Below the pieces are notes generated by a model, which worked only from the letters and a program-made list of their open reading frames with translations, had not been told where the DNA came from and made no database searches. Positions 39,675-49,363 of a stretch of DNA of 64,000 bases are shown piece by piece (the first letter of the stretch is position 1; each line of letters starts with the position of its first letter). The DNA is taken from positions 186,001 through 250,000 of the forward strand of contig JACKNN010000005.1 in assembly GCA_024234855.1 (NCBI GenBank), given 5' to 3'. Source of the stretch: Pseudomonadales bacterium (GTDB lineage Bacteria; Pseudomonadota; Gammaproteobacteria; Pseudomonadales; Halieaceae). The position numbers were made by a program, and so were the translations under genes.

Positions 39675-41180
39675 TCATGCTGCACCTGGCGCCACCAGGG
39701 TGCGTCGCAGCGCCGTATCCCAGGAAGCCAGGCGCTTCCGCCTCGCGCTCGCACTCATCGCGGAGGAAAACTCGCGCTCCGCCCGCCAGACCTGGCGCAA
39801 CTCGGCCCGGGTGCTCCACAGGCCAACGCCCAGGCCCGCGAGGTAACAGGCGCCGGCGACGGTGGTCTCTATCACTTTCGGCCGAATCAGTTTGCGCCCC
39901 AGTATATCGGCCTGTATCTGCATCAGCAGGTTGTTGGCGGCCGCGCCGCCGTCCACCCGCAGGGGCCGCATGCGTTTGCCGAGGTCCTGTTCCATGGCGC
40001 GCAGGATGTCGGCATTTTGCAGCGCCATGGCGTCCAGCGTCGCCCGGGCGATGTGGGCGCGGCCGGCACCCCGGGTCAACCCGCTCAGGGTGCCCCTGGC
40101 CTCCGGCGCCCAGTGCGGCGCACCCAGCCCGGTCAGCGCCGGCACGAATTCGACCCCGCCGTGATCGGCAACCCGCCGCGCCAGGGTTTCCACCTCGCGG
40201 GCAGTGGTGATAATGCCCAGGCCGTCCCGCAGCCACTGCACGGCGGCGCCGCACACAAACGCCCCGCCTTCCAGCGCATACACGGGCTCCGCCTGTTCAC
40301 CCAGCTGCCAGGCCACGGTGGTGAGCAGCCCGGCCCCGGAATGAACAATTTGTCGACCGGTATTCATCACGATGAAGGAGCCTGTGCCGTAGGTGCACTT
40401 GACATCCCCCGGTTCGAAACAGGCCTGCCCGAACAGGGCCGCCTGCTGATCCCCGGCCACCCCGGCTATCGGGATGCCGTCGGGCAATCCCCTGACCCCA
40501 CGGGTGTAGCCGAGGATCCCGCTGGACGGCGCGATACGCGGCAGAATGCCGGCAGGCACCTCGAATAACTCCAGCATTGTCGCATCCCACTGCCCGCTGT
40601 GAATATTCATCAGCGAGGTGCGCGAGGCGTTCGAGATATCGGTGACGTGGGTATCGCCACCGGTGAGTTGCCAGATCAGGAAGCTGTCGATGGTGCCGCC
40701 GGCCACATGGCCCGCCTTCAGGGCGCGACCAATACCGGCGGTGTGGTGCAGCAGCCAGCGGTATTTGCCGGCGGAAAAATAGGGGTCCAGTACCAGGCCC
40801 GAGGTGTGCCTTATCAGCGGCTCGTGCCCCGCCCGGCGCAGTGATTCACAAAAATCCGTGGTGCGCCGACACTGCCAGACGATGGCGTTGTTCAGCGCCT
40901 CGCCGGTGCGACGGTCCCACAACACGGCAGTCTCGCGCTGGTTGGTGATACCGATAGCGACGATATCGGTGGGCTTGCAGAGCTGCTTTCGCAGTAGCGC
41001 ACCTAAGGCGCGATTGACCGATGACCAGATGTCGGCGGGGCGGTGCTCCACCCAGCCCGGCCGCGGATAGATCTGGGGAAACTCGACATTGACGCTGGCC
41101 CGCAACTTGCCGCGGGCATCCATCAGGGCGACGGTGCTACCCGTCGTCCCCTGATCGATGGCCAGTACAAAGCTCGCCAC
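39675..41180 (-). CDS. glpK: Glycerol kinase
   Basis: 501 residues, full length. The N-terminus MASFVLAIDQGTTGSTVALMDARGK is the phosphate-binding loop of FGGY kinases. Further family motifs are GWVEHRPADIWSSV, IGITNQRETAVLWDRRTGE, NASRTSLMNIHSGQWD and GDQQAALFGQACFEPGDVKCTYGTGSFIVMNTG, and the C-terminal FGGY signature is LRVDGGAAANNLLMQIQADILG. It phosphorylates glycerol to glycerol-3-phosphate. No glpF or glpD adjoins it. It follows an aldehyde dehydrogenase gene by 17 bases on the same strand, which suggests a joint transcript. Confidence 0.97.
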   Translation of the reverse strand: MASFVLAIDQGTTGSTVALMDARGKLRASVNVEFPQIYPRPGWVEHRPADIWSSVNRALGALLRKQLCKPTDIVAIGITNQRETAVLWDRRTGEALNNAIVWQCRRTTDFCESLRRAGHEPLIRHTSGLVLDPYFSAGKYRWLLHHTAGIGRALKAGHVAGGTIDSFLIWQLTGGDTHVTDISNASRTSLMNIHSGQWDATMLELFEVPAGILPRIAPSSGILGYTRGVRGLPDGIPIAGVAGDQQAALFGQACFEPGDVKCTYGTGSFIVMNTGRQIVHSGAGLLTTVAWQLGEQAEPVYALEGGAFVCGAAVQWLRDGLGIITTAREVETLARRVADHGGVEFVPALTGLGAPHWAPEARGTLSGLTRGAGRAHIARATLDAMALQNADILRAMEQDLGKRMRPLRVDGGAAANNLLMQIQADILGRKLIRPKVIETTVAGACYLAGLGVGLWSTRAELRQVWRAEREFSSAMSASARRKRLASWDTALRRTLVAPGAA

Positions 41181-41197
41181 GTTGCCCGGCCCGCTTG

Positions 41198-42625
41198 TTA
41201 CTTGCCGTAACCGGCCACAGCCTTGATTTCGAGGAAATCAGTAAAGCCGTGGGCACCCCATTCGCGACCGTTACCCGATTGCTTGTAACCGCCGAAGGGT
41301 ACGTCGAAGCCGCCGGATGCGCCGTTGATATTGACGTTGCCGGCGCGAATCCGGGCCGCAACGGCGCGGGCGTGGTCAATATTCCCGCTCTGCACATAAC
41401 CCGCCAGACCATAGGGCGTGTCGTTGGCGACGCTGATCGCCTCCTCTTCGGTGTCATAGGGAATCATGGTGAGCACCGGCCCGAAGATTTCCTCCCTGGC
41501 GATGGTCATATCGTTGGTTGCACCGGAGAACACGGTGGGGCGAATAAAGTAGCCCTTGCTGATACCCTCGGGGCGACCGGGGCCTCCTGCAACCACCCTG
41601 GCCCCCTCGGCAATACCCTTCTCGATCAGGCCCTGGATCTTGTTGAACTGGACCTCGGATACAACAGGCCCCATGGTGGTACCATCCGCCGCCGGGTCGC
41701 CCACTTTGACCTTTTCGGCCACTTTCGCCGCGATGGCCTCGGCCTCGGCCAGTTTCGCCCTGGGCACCAGCATGCGCGAGGGGGCGTTACAGGATTGCCC
41801 GGTGTTCTGGAACATGTGCATTACGCCGCCAGTCACCGCTTTTTCCAGGTCGGCATCCTCGAGCACGATGTTGGGCGACTTGCCGCCCAGTTCCTGGGTA
41901 ACCCGCTTGACTGTCGGGGCGGCGTTCTGCGCCACCAGCGAGCCGGCCCGGGTGGAACCGGTGAAGGACATCATGTCGACGTCCGGGTGTTTGGACAACG
42001 CGGTACCCACCACCGGGCCGTCGCCGTTGACCATATTGAAAACACCCGCCGGCACACCGGCCTCATGCATCACCTGGGCAAAGAGGTAGGCCGACAGCGG
42101 CGCCACTTCGCTGGGCTTGAGTATCATGGTGCAGCCCACCGCAAGCGCCGGCGCCACCTTGCAGCTGATCTGGTTTACCGGCCAATTCCAGGGCGTGATA
42201 AGACCGCAGACACCGATAGGTTCCTTGAAAACCCGGTGCGGGCCGAGCTCTTCCTCAAACTTGAAGGTCTTCAATATCTTGGCCGCTTCCTGCAGGTGTC
42301 CCAGCCCGCAGTAGGCCTGGGCACCGGCTGCCAGTTCCTTCGGCGCGCCCATCTCCTCGCGGATGGCATCGGCGATATCGTTGTAATACTTCTGGTACAC
42401 CGCGGCGCAGGATTCCAGCAATTCAACCCGTTCTTTCACCGCTGTGCGGCTGTAGCTCTTAAAGGCGGCTTTGGCAGCGGCCACCGCGCGGTTGACGTCT
42501 TCCTCGCTGCCCATGGAGATATGCGCACACACCTCCTCGTTGGCCGGGTTGATCACATCGAAACTATTGGGCTTGACCGGATCGACCCACTCGCCATTGA
42601 TATAGAACTGCCTGTATTCACGCAT
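41198..42625 (-). CDS. Aldehyde dehydrogenase family protein
   Basis: 475 residues from the ATG at 42625, which has GGAGAAA upstream. A longer reading adds 57 residues without ALDH similarity. The catalytic Cys is in NTGQSCNAPSR, Glu in QELGGKSPNIVLED, and NAD-binding motifs are TPWNWPVNQISCKVAPALAVGCTMILKPSEVAP and FTGSTRAGSLVA. It resembles the broad-range ALDH group (betaine, hydroxymuconic or phenylacetaldehyde type); the substrate is not decidable. It precedes glpK and is divergent from the acyl-CoA dehydrogenase, so the 197-base gap probably holds both promoters. Confidence 0.9.
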   Translation of the reverse strand: MREYRQFYINGEWVDPVKPNSFDVINPANEEVCAHISMGSEEDVNRAVAAAKAAFKSYSRTAVKERVELLESCAAVYQKYYNDIADAIREEMGAPKELAAGAQAYCGLGHLQEAAKILKTFKFEEELGPHRVFKEPIGVCGLITPWNWPVNQISCKVAPALAVGCTMILKPSEVAPLSAYLFAQVMHEAGVPAGVFNMVNGDGPVVGTALSKHPDVDMMSFTGSTRAGSLVAQNAAPTVKRVTQELGGKSPNIVLEDADLEKAVTGGVMHMFQNTGQSCNAPSRMLVPRAKLAEAEAIAAKVAEKVKVGDPAADGTTMGPVVSEVQFNKIQGLIEKGIAEGARVVAGGPGRPEGISKGYFIRPTVFSGATNDMTIAREEIFGPVLTMIPYDTEEEAISVANDTPYGLAGYVQSGNIDHARAVAARIRAGNVNINGASGGFDVPFGGYKQSGNGREWGAHGFTDFLEIKAVAGYGK

Positions 42626-42822
42626 CAGCTTTCTCCGCTTCGGGTTGCCTGGGAACCGTGTTGGTTTGCAGGACAGGGAGTGTAGCATTTTCCAAGCCGC
42701 TGGCCACAGTAAGGGCTGCCGCCTGTGGGCACATACCGGCGCACCGGGACATTGTTTTTGCGGCCATGATCCCGCAAACTTGCCAACCCTGAACACAGCA
42801 CGGCTTACGGAGACCCCGCCCC

Positions 42823-43959
42823 ATGGACAATGAAGAACTGATGCTTTTCCGCGATATGACTCGCCGCGCGCTGGAGCAGGAAGTGGCGCCCCATTTCGAA
42901 GCCTGGGAAGAACAGCACATGGTACCCAGGGAACTGTGGAACACCCTGGGCGCGGCGGGGCTGCTGTGCCCTGATATGCCCGAGGCCTACGGCGCCGCCG
43001 GCACCACTCCCCAGGTCACTTTCGCCATTATCGAAGAGGCCTCGCGCATGGGATTTGGCGGTGTAGCCACGGGCTACGGCATCCACAGTAATATCGTCGC
43101 CCCCTACATCAACCATTTCGGTACCGACGAGCAAAAAGAGCTCTGGCTGACGAAGATGGTCAGCGGCGAAGCTGTGGGTGCCCTGGCGATGACCGAGCCC
43201 GGCGCCGGCTCCGACGTACAGGGCATTCGCACCAGCGCGGTGAAGGACGGCGATGGCTGGATCCTGAACGGTTCCAAGATATTCATCACCAACGGCTACC
43301 ACGCCGACCTGGTCATCGTGGCCGCCATCACCGACCCGGGCAAGGGTGCCAAGGGTACATCGCTGTTCCTGGTAGACACCTCGCTGCCCGGTTTCCAGAA
43401 AGGCAGGAAAATCGAGAAGATCGGCCAACACACCTCCGATACGGCGGAGTTGTTCTTCCAGGATGTACGCCTGCCCGCCTCCGCCCTGCTCGGTGAGCTC
43501 AACAAGGGCTTCGTCATCATGATGAATGAATTGCCCAGGGAGCGGCTCGGCATCGCCGCCCAGGCTGTCGCGGCCGCTGAGGGTGCACTCGATATCACGG
43601 TGAATTATGTGCTGGAGCGCAAGGCATTTGGCCAGACAGTGGCGAGTTTCCAGAATACCCGCTTCGTGCTGGCCGAGGTTAAAACCGAGATAGAAATCAA
43701 CCGTGCCTTCTACGAGAAATGCGCCAACGCCTACGCCGAGGGCAAACTGAGCCCCGAGGAGGCGGCGATGCTCAAATACGCCAGCACCGAGATGCAGTGC
43801 AAGACCATCGACCAGTGCCTGCAGCTCTTCGGCGGCTACGGTTACACGGCGGAGTACCCGATCTCCCGCTTCTACACCGACGCCCGCATCCAGCGCATCT
43901 ACGGCGGATCGTCGGAGATCATGCGGGAGCTGGTGGCCCGCTCCATCCTCGGACGCTAG
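42823..43959 (+). CDS. Acyl-CoA dehydrogenase
   Basis: 378 residues, typical for a soluble flavoprotein dehydrogenase. FAD/substrate segments are ALAMTEPGAGSDVQGIRTSAV, KIFITNGYHADLVIVAAITD and QRIYGGSSEIMRELVARSILGR. The final YGGSSEIMRE.VAR..LGR is the classical C-terminal signature. In many acyl-CoA dehydrogenases the catalytic base is the Glu just upstream of that signature (Y..E.PI); here AEYPISRFYTDARI contains Glu before YP. Chain length is unknown. No electron-transfer flavoprotein genes are nearby. Confidence 0.93.
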   Translation: MDNEELMLFRDMTRRALEQEVAPHFEAWEEQHMVPRELWNTLGAAGLLCPDMPEAYGAAGTTPQVTFAIIEEASRMGFGGVATGYGIHSNIVAPYINHFGTDEQKELWLTKMVSGEAVGALAMTEPGAGSDVQGIRTSAVKDGDGWILNGSKIFITNGYHADLVIVAAITDPGKGAKGTSLFLVDTSLPGFQKGRKIEKIGQHTSDTAELFFQDVRLPASALLGELNKGFVIMMNELPRERLGIAAQAVAAAEGALDITVNYVLERKAFGQTVASFQNTRFVLAEVKTEIEINRAFYEKCANAYAEGKLSPEEAAMLKYASTEMQCKTIDQCLQLFGGYGYTAEYPISRFYTDARIQRIYGGSSEIMRELVARSILGR

Positions 43960-43985
43960 GTTCTGCCACCGGGCGGCCTTCGCGC

Positions 43986-44954
43986 TCAGCCCGGGTGGCC
44001 CACCAGGGCAAACACCGTCAGCAGGAAAAAACCCAGCGTGACGGTCACAATCGACAACAAAGTGGTCAACACCACGATGTTTGCCGCCAGCACACCGTCA
44101 CCCTTCGCCGCCACCACCATGACGAAACTGGCTGCCGCCACGGGTGACGATATCAGCAGGAACAGTACGCCCAGCGGTTCATCCCGCACGCCCAGCGCCA
44201 GCGCCAGCAGCACCGCCAGCAATGGCCCCACGCACAGTCGCCAGGCTGTCGCCTCCCAGGCAATCAGCCCCGTATTACGCAACTTTGACAGCTGCATGGC
44301 GCCGCCGATACACAGCAACATCAACGGCAGGAAGAAGGTGGACAAGCCCTCACCCAGCGGCTGCACAAACGCCGGCACCGGCAGGCCGGACAGTGCCAGT
44401 CCAACCCCTGCAGATATGCCGATGATCAGCGGGTTGCGGGCGATGCCGCTCAGCAGGGCGCCGACGGACGCACCGATGCCGAGCGTGGTATTGAGTACCC
44501 ATACCGCCAGCACGTTGTAGAGCGCGGTCAGCAACGCGACCGGCATGGCTGCCAGCACCAGCCCCTGCTCACCATAGGCCGACACCGCCAGGGCGATACC
44601 GATGATGGCCAGGTTGGAGCGGAAGGAGGCCTGTACAAAGATGCCCTGCAGCGCCCGCGGATGCCCTCGCAGGTGACTGTAGACCCAGGCCACGGCCAGT
44701 GTGAGCAGAGTCGCCAGCACGCCGGCGAGCAGATACACCGCGTCACCCATGGCTGAGTAATCTACCCGGGCGGCACTGGCGAACAACATCACCGGCAGCC
44801 CGAAGCGGAAGGCCAGCAGCGACACCCGGCTGATCAGCGCTTCGGTCAGCCACCCCAGGCGGCGCAGCAGCAGGCCGGCTACCACCCAGCCAAAGGTGGG
44901 TGCGGAGACCCCGAGGGCAGTGCCCAGGAGCACCAGCGCATCAGTGGCAGGCAA
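43986..44954 (-). CDS. AEC family permease (auxin efflux carrier superfamily)
   Basis: 322 residues with about ten membrane helices. Starts LVLLGTALGVSAPTFGWVVAGLLLRRLGWLTEALISRVSLLAFRFGLPVMLFASA, the N-terminal half of the family. The second half includes RNPLIIGISAGVGLALSGLPVPAFVQPLGEGLSTFFLPLMLLCIGGAMQL. Members carry malonate, malate or other anions. It meets the acyl-CoA dehydrogenase gene tail to tail across a 26-base gap with an imperfect GC hairpin, and lies 28 bases after the aminotransferase gene on the same strand, so the permease may import its substrate. Confidence 0.9.
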   Translation of the reverse strand: MPATDALVLLGTALGVSAPTFGWVVAGLLLRRLGWLTEALISRVSLLAFRFGLPVMLFASAARVDYSAMGDAVYLLAGVLATLLTLAVAWVYSHLRGHPRALQGIFVQASFRSNLAIIGIALAVSAYGEQGLVLAAMPVALLTALYNVLAVWVLNTTLGIGASVGALLSGIARNPLIIGISAGVGLALSGLPVPAFVQPLGEGLSTFFLPLMLLCIGGAMQLSKLRNTGLIAWEATAWRLCVGPLLAVLLALALGVRDEPLGVLFLLISSPVAAASFVMVVAAKGDGVLAANIVVLTTLLSIVTVTLGFFLLTVFALVGHPG

Positions 44955-44982
44955 GGGTCTTGACGCCGGCGAGCGGGCGCGG

Positions 44983-46440
44983 TCAGGCCATCTCCACCAG
45001 TGTTTCCGCCAGGGCTTGCAGCAGGGAGTCGATCTCCTGTTTGCGGATCACAAATGGCAGACCAAGCTGGATCGTGTCGCCGCCGTAACGCACATAGAAG
45101 CCTTTTTCCCACATGCGCAGGGCCACTTCGAACGGGCGGCGCGCGGGCTCGCCCGGGTATGCCTCGAGCTGCAGCGCGCCGGCGAAGCCGAAATTGCGAA
45201 TATCGGCGACCTGCGGCAAGCCCGCCAGCTGGTGCAGTCCCTCCTCGAAATACGGCGCGAGTTTCGCCACCCGTTCGGGCAGCTGTTCCCGCTCGAGGAT
45301 ATCCAGCGCCGCGAGCCCCGCTGCGCAGGCCACCGGGTGCGCGGAATAGGTGTAACCGTGAGGGAATTCCAGCATATAGTCCGGCCCCCCCTGGGCCATG
45401 AACGTCTGGTAGATGTCACTGCTGGTGACCACGGCCCCCATGGGCACTGCGCCGTTAGTCAGCTGCTTGGCCAGGTTCATGATGTCGGGCACCACGCCGA
45501 ACACATCCGCGCCGGTGAGCCCGCCACAGCGGCCCAGCCCGGTGATCACCTCGTCAAAAATCAGCAGGATATTGTTGGCCCGGCAAATATCACTCAATCG
45601 CTGCAGGTAGCCCGCCGGCGGCGGGATCACCCCCGCCGAACCGGCCATGGGTTCGACGATGACAGCGGCGATATTCGACGCGTCGTGCAGCGCGATTATA
45701 TCTTCCAGCTCATTGGCCAGCTGCCAGCCCTGGCTGGGCATGCCGCGGGTGAAGGCATTCTCCGCTCGCAGCGTGTGGGACAGGTGGTCGGCCTCCACAG
45801 CGGGACCGAACAGTTTGCGGTTGGCACCGATACCGCCGACGGAGATGCCACCGAAATTGACGCCGTGGTAGCCCTTCTCGCGGCCGATCAGCCTGGTCTT
45901 GCTGGGCTGGCCCTTGAGACGCCAGTAGGCCCTGGCCATTTTCAGCGAGGTGTCGGCGGACTCGGAACCCGACCCGGTGAAAAAGACATAGTCCAGCCCC
46001 CGGGGAGTCAGCGCCTTGACCCTGTCGGCCAGCTCGAAAGAGCCCGGGTGGCCGAACTGGAAGGCCGGAGAATAATCCAGGGTTTGCAATTGCCGGTACA
46101 CGGCCTCGGCGATTTCCGGCCGGTTGTGGCCGGCGCCGCAGCACCACAAACCGGACAGGCCGTCGAGCACCCGCCGCCCCTTATCGTCGATAAAGTGAAC
46201 ACCGCTGGCACCGACGATAATACGCGGGTCTTTCTTGAACTGCCGGTTGCCGGTATACGGCATCCAGTGCGCTTCCAGTTGCGCCCGGGTCAGGCTGTGA
46301 TGTGAACCCGGCATACCCGCCTTGGCCGCTTTGGCGTCTTTGTTGGCTTTGACTGGTTGCACGGTTTTCGCGGTTTTCGCAGCTTTGGCTGCCTTGGCTG
46401 CTTTGGCTGCTTTGGCTGGGCTGGCGGACTGGCTGGGCAT
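44983..46440 (-). CDS. Class III omega-aminotransferase (beta-alanine:pyruvate type) with Lys/Ala-rich N-terminal tail
   Basis: 485 residues. From about residue 45 it is a standard class III PLP aminotransferase: HWMPYTGNRQFKKDPRIIVGASGVHFIDDKGRRVLDGLSGLWCCGAGHN, FFTGSGSESADTSLKMARAYWR and LLIFDEVITGLGRCG. The PLP lysine lies in DIMNLAKQLTNGAVPMGAV. It resembles beta-alanine:pyruvate transaminase. The first 42 residues are an extra tail of AKA/AKT repeats. A good ribosome site (AAGGAAG) before the ATG at 46440 supports translation of the tail; the Met at residue 43 has none. Divergent from a LysR regulator. Confidence 0.93.
   Translation of the reverse strand: MPSQSASPAKAAKAAKAAKAAKTAKTVQPVKANKDAKAAKAGMPGSHHSLTRAQLEAHWMPYTGNRQFKKDPRIIVGASGVHFIDDKGRRVLDGLSGLWCCGAGHNRPEIAEAVYRQLQTLDYSPAFQFGHPGSFELADRVKALTPRGLDYVFFTGSGSESADTSLKMARAYWRLKGQPSKTRLIGREKGYHGVNFGGISVGGIGANRKLFGPAVEADHLSHTLRAENAFTRGMPSQGWQLANELEDIIALHDASNIAAVIVEPMAGSAGVIPPPAGYLQRLSDICRANNILLIFDEVITGLGRCGGLTGADVFGVVPDIMNLAKQLTNGAVPMGAVVTSSDIYQTFMAQGGPDYMLEFPHGYTYSAHPVACAAGLAALDILEREQLPERVAKLAPYFEEGLHQLAGLPQVADIRNFGFAGALQLEAYPGEPARRPFEVALRMWEKGFYVRYGGDTIQLGLPFVIRKQEIDSLLQALAETLVEMA
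46382..46417. repeat. Four 9-base tandem repeats inside the aminotransferase tail
   Basis: Unit GCTTTGGCT (plus strand), four copies, one with a C-for-T change. More diverged 9-base units continue towards 46350. Each unit encodes Ala-Lys-Ala in frame, so copy-number change would lengthen or shorten the tail without a frameshift. Confidence 0.8.
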
Positions 46441-46523
46441 TTCCGAGACTTCCTTGCGGTAAAAACCCCGCTATTCTAGGGCCGGGCATTGGGTGCAAAA
46501 AGTATTATCTATCAACATTAAGT

Positions 46524-46538
46524 TTCATTAAAATTCAT
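46524..46538. promoter_or_regulatory. Phased repeats in the aminotransferase/LysR divergent gap
   Basis: TTCAT occurs at 46524-46528 and 46534-46538, one helical turn apart, in an AT-rich stretch just before the LysR start. This is a plausible site for the LysR protein, but no clean T-N11-A dyad is visible. Confidence 0.3.
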
Positions 46539-46559
46539 CTGAACCATCGGAATGGGAAC

Positions 46560-47477
46560 ATGGCCAGAAAAGCCTTGTTGGGCAATCTCACCGACAGCGA
46601 TCTGCGGCTGTTGCGGGTGTTTCGCTCGGTCGCCGCCTGTGGCGGCTTTGCCGCGGCGGAACTGGAGCTGAACATCAACCGCAGCACGATTTCCCGCCAC
46701 ATCAAGGACCTGGAGACACGCCTGGGAGTCACCCTGTGCCGGCGCGGGCGCGGTGGCTTTGCCCTCACGAATGAAGGCGCCCAGGTGCTGGGCAGCGCCC
46801 AGCGAATGATGGCGGCGATGGCGGACTTCCAGCACGAGGTGGACGAATTGCACCAGCGCCTGACGGGCTCGATAGCCGTGGCCATTTTCGACAAGACCGC
46901 CTCCAATCCGCACTGCCACATCAGCCGGGCCTTCGCCCGCTTTGATGAGCAGGCACCGGATGTTCACCCGGAACTGTATGTACAACCCATCAACGCCATC
47001 GAGGCGGGCATTATGGAGGGCCGCTTTCACCTGGGGATCATTCCCACGCACCGCCATTCCAGCAGCCTGGAGTATTACCGCCTGTTCGACGAACAGATGT
47101 ATTTGTACTGCGCCGCAAACCACCCCCTGTACAGCCCCGGGAGCGATGTGATCGATCTCGGGGCGGTACGCGGCTACCGCTACGTGGGCATCGGCCATCA
47201 CTCCCCCAACATGGAGATTACACGCGAGCTGGGCCTGCAGCGTCACGCCACGGCACACGACCAGGAGTCAGTGGCCCTGCTGGTACTGTCGGGCAAGTAC
47301 CTGGGATTCCTGCCGGAGCACTATGCGGAGAGTTTTGTCACGCGCGGGCTGATACGCCCGGTACTGCCGGCAGCGTTGCAGTATGTCTGCGAGTTCAGCG
47401 CCATCGTGCGGCACGCACCGCCGCCGACCAGGGTGGTGCAGACCTTGCTGGATGCCCTGGTGGCTGTCCACAGCTGA
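46560..47477 (+). CDS. LysR-family transcriptional regulator
   Basis: 305 residues. The N-terminal winged helix is LTDSDLRLLRVFRSVAACGGFAAAELELNINRSTISRHIKDLETRLGVTLCRRGRGGFALTNEGAQVL, followed by the linker and the periplasmic-binding-like effector domain. The variant CRRGRGGFALT in the wing matches a subgroup that regulates aminotransferase or amino acid genes. It is divergent from the omega-aminotransferase, the usual LysR arrangement, so control of that gene and the permease is likely. Confidence 0.93.
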   Translation: MARKALLGNLTDSDLRLLRVFRSVAACGGFAAAELELNINRSTISRHIKDLETRLGVTLCRRGRGGFALTNEGAQVLGSAQRMMAAMADFQHEVDELHQRLTGSIAVAIFDKTASNPHCHISRAFARFDEQAPDVHPELYVQPINAIEAGIMEGRFHLGIIPTHRHSSSLEYYRLFDEQMYLYCAANHPLYSPGSDVIDLGAVRGYRYVGIGHHSPNMEITRELGLQRHATAHDQESVALLVLSGKYLGFLPEHYAESFVTRGLIRPVLPAALQYVCEFSAIVRHAPPPTRVVQTLLDALVAVHS

Positions 47478-47512
47478 GCCGGCACGGGGCGCACGCGCGA
47501 GCGAGGCTCAGT

Positions 47513-47526
47513 GCATTTGCAAATGC
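47513..47526. repeat. Perfect 14-base palindrome between convergent genes
   Basis: GCATTTGCAAATGC, between the LysR stop and the flavoprotein stop. No T-run. It could be a protein-binding site or chance. Confidence 0.3.
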
Positions 47527-47541
47527 CCGGATCCCGACTAA

Positions 47542-49250
47542 TCAGTCCCTGAAACCGTTAATGCTTTTCGCCGCCTGGTAGGCGAACGTCATCGCCGGCC
47601 CCAGTGTGGCCCCGGGGCCGGGATAACAGGGCAAGGTCGGGGCGCTGCAATTGCCGATGGCGTACAGTCCCTCGATGACATGCCCGTCCTCGTGCAACAC
47701 CTGGGCATCGGCGTGACCATGCCGCCCTGGGTGCCGAAATCACCCGGGTCGACCCGCATGGCGTAGAACGGCGACTTGTCGATGGGACCCAGGCAGGGGT
47801 TGGGTGAAACCCGCGGGTCGCCGTAGTAGCGATCGTAGGCGGCCTCGCCGCGATGCCAATCCGGGTCTATGCCGGTGCGGGCGTACTCATTCATTCTGGC
47901 AACGGTATCCGCCAGGCCGGCAGGGTCGACACTGATCTTCCCGGCCAGCTCGGCGATGGTATCGGCATGGACGAAAAAACCCTCCTGCTGGTAGCGTTTG
48001 GGCAGCAGCCAGTCCGGCCGAAATTTGCTGTTATAGAGTGGCCCCACAAAATAATTGGCGCGAAAGTTGGCGTCAAATATCTGCCAACTGGGGTTGCAGG
48101 GATTGTCATCGCTGTGGACGCGAAAGGTCTCCTGCTGGAAGGCCATGTAATTTTGTGACTCGTTGCTGAAACGCCTGCCGGCGGGATTCACCACGATGGA
48201 GCCGGGGTAGGATTTTTCCATGATGGACAGGCGCGGAATTTCCTCGCCCGGCACCGAGATGGTATTGCACCACCAGGCCTCGTTGAGCCTGTGCATTTTC
48301 GCACCCAGGCGCATGCCCTCGAGGATGGCATCGCCGGTGTTGTCGAGCGTGCCCGCGCTCCAGCGATGGTCGGTTGGCTGCGGCAGGTATTGTTCGCGCA
48401 TGGCCTGGTTATGCTCAAACCCGCCGGCTGCCAGCACCACCGCCTTGCGGGCCTGGATACGCAGCGGGCGACCGTTGCGCTTGACCTCGACGCCGACCAC
48501 CCTGCCCTGCTCCTCTACCACGCGGGTCAGGGCGGTGTTGCGCCACAGGGGAATATCCCGATCCATCATGGAGGCGCGCAGGCGCGCGACGCCGGCACAG
48601 CCGGTAGCCAGGCGGCGGTGGTAGCGGTCACGCAGTCGCCAGGGGATATCCACCACATAGGCCGCTACCAGTTTGAGCGCGATTTTCCACCATCCCGGCT
48701 GCTGGCCGATCAACAGGGCGGCCTCCTGCTGGGTGATGCCGATCACGCCGGCGAGGTGCATCATCGGGTGAGTGCGGCGCAGGTGCCGCCATTCCTCGCC
48801 CAATTCATCGGCAGTGAACGTCTCGGGCTCCATCGAGCGGTGCCCTGCCATGGCGCCATCGAGGTTGGTGTAATAGTCGGGGTAATGGGCCAGGCTGACA
48901 TAGCGAACCCGGGTGTGCCGGTGCAGAAACTCCACCATTTTCGGGCCGTTTTCCAGATAGGCGTCCAGCTGGTACTCGGGCACCTCCTCGGGTGTAATCA
49001 GCTGGCGCAGGTACGTTTTGGCGGCAGTGATGGAGTCCCGGGCACCGGCGGCCCGGGCGTAGCGATTGCAGGGTATCCAGACGCCGCCGCCGGAGATCGC
49101 GCTGGTGCCACCGTACAGGTGGGACTTCTCCACCACCAGTATATCCGGGGTGCCCATTTCAAAGCTGCACAGCGCCGCGGTGAGGCCACCGTTGCCGGAA
49201 CCGACCACCACCACATCAAAACTGTAATCCCACTGCTGCTCGACACTCAT
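47542..49250 (-). pseudogene. FAD-dependent 3-ketosteroid dehydrogenase-like flavoprotein, frameshifted near the C-terminus
   Basis: From the ATG at 49250: DVVVVGSGNGGLTAALCSFEMG is the FAD dinucleotide fold, and KSHLYGGTSAISGGGVWIPCN follows, the KstD/fumarate-reductase-type pattern. The frame reads correctly to SPFYAMRVDPGDFGTQGGMVT and then goes out of frame at about 47711. Another frame then gives DAQVLHEDGHVIEGLYAIGNCSAPT and PGPGATLGPAMTFAYQAAKSINGF, the conserved FAD-binding C-terminus, ending at 47542. One missing base (or two extra) explains this. Without it the product would end with about 40 wrong residues. It may be a recent mutation or a sequencing error. Members introduce a 1(2) double bond in steroid ring A or oxidise similar ketones. 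Confidence 0.8.
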
Positions 49251-49363
49251 GCCACTGCCCTGCCGGTGAATGACGTCATGGTAGCGCACTCTTTCCTTAG
49301 TGGCTAAACTCCGTGTTGCAGGTACCAGAACGACAAACATCCCACACACTCAAGGAGTCGATC

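Noticed and set aside
41195..42685. Long plus-strand open frame opposite the aldehyde dehydrogenase
   Set aside because: Same composition effect; the minus-strand product has all ALDH catalytic residues.
43960..43985. GC hairpin between the acyl-CoA dehydrogenase and AEC permease genes as a bidirectional terminator
   Set aside because: The stem has a bulge and there is no T-run on either strand.
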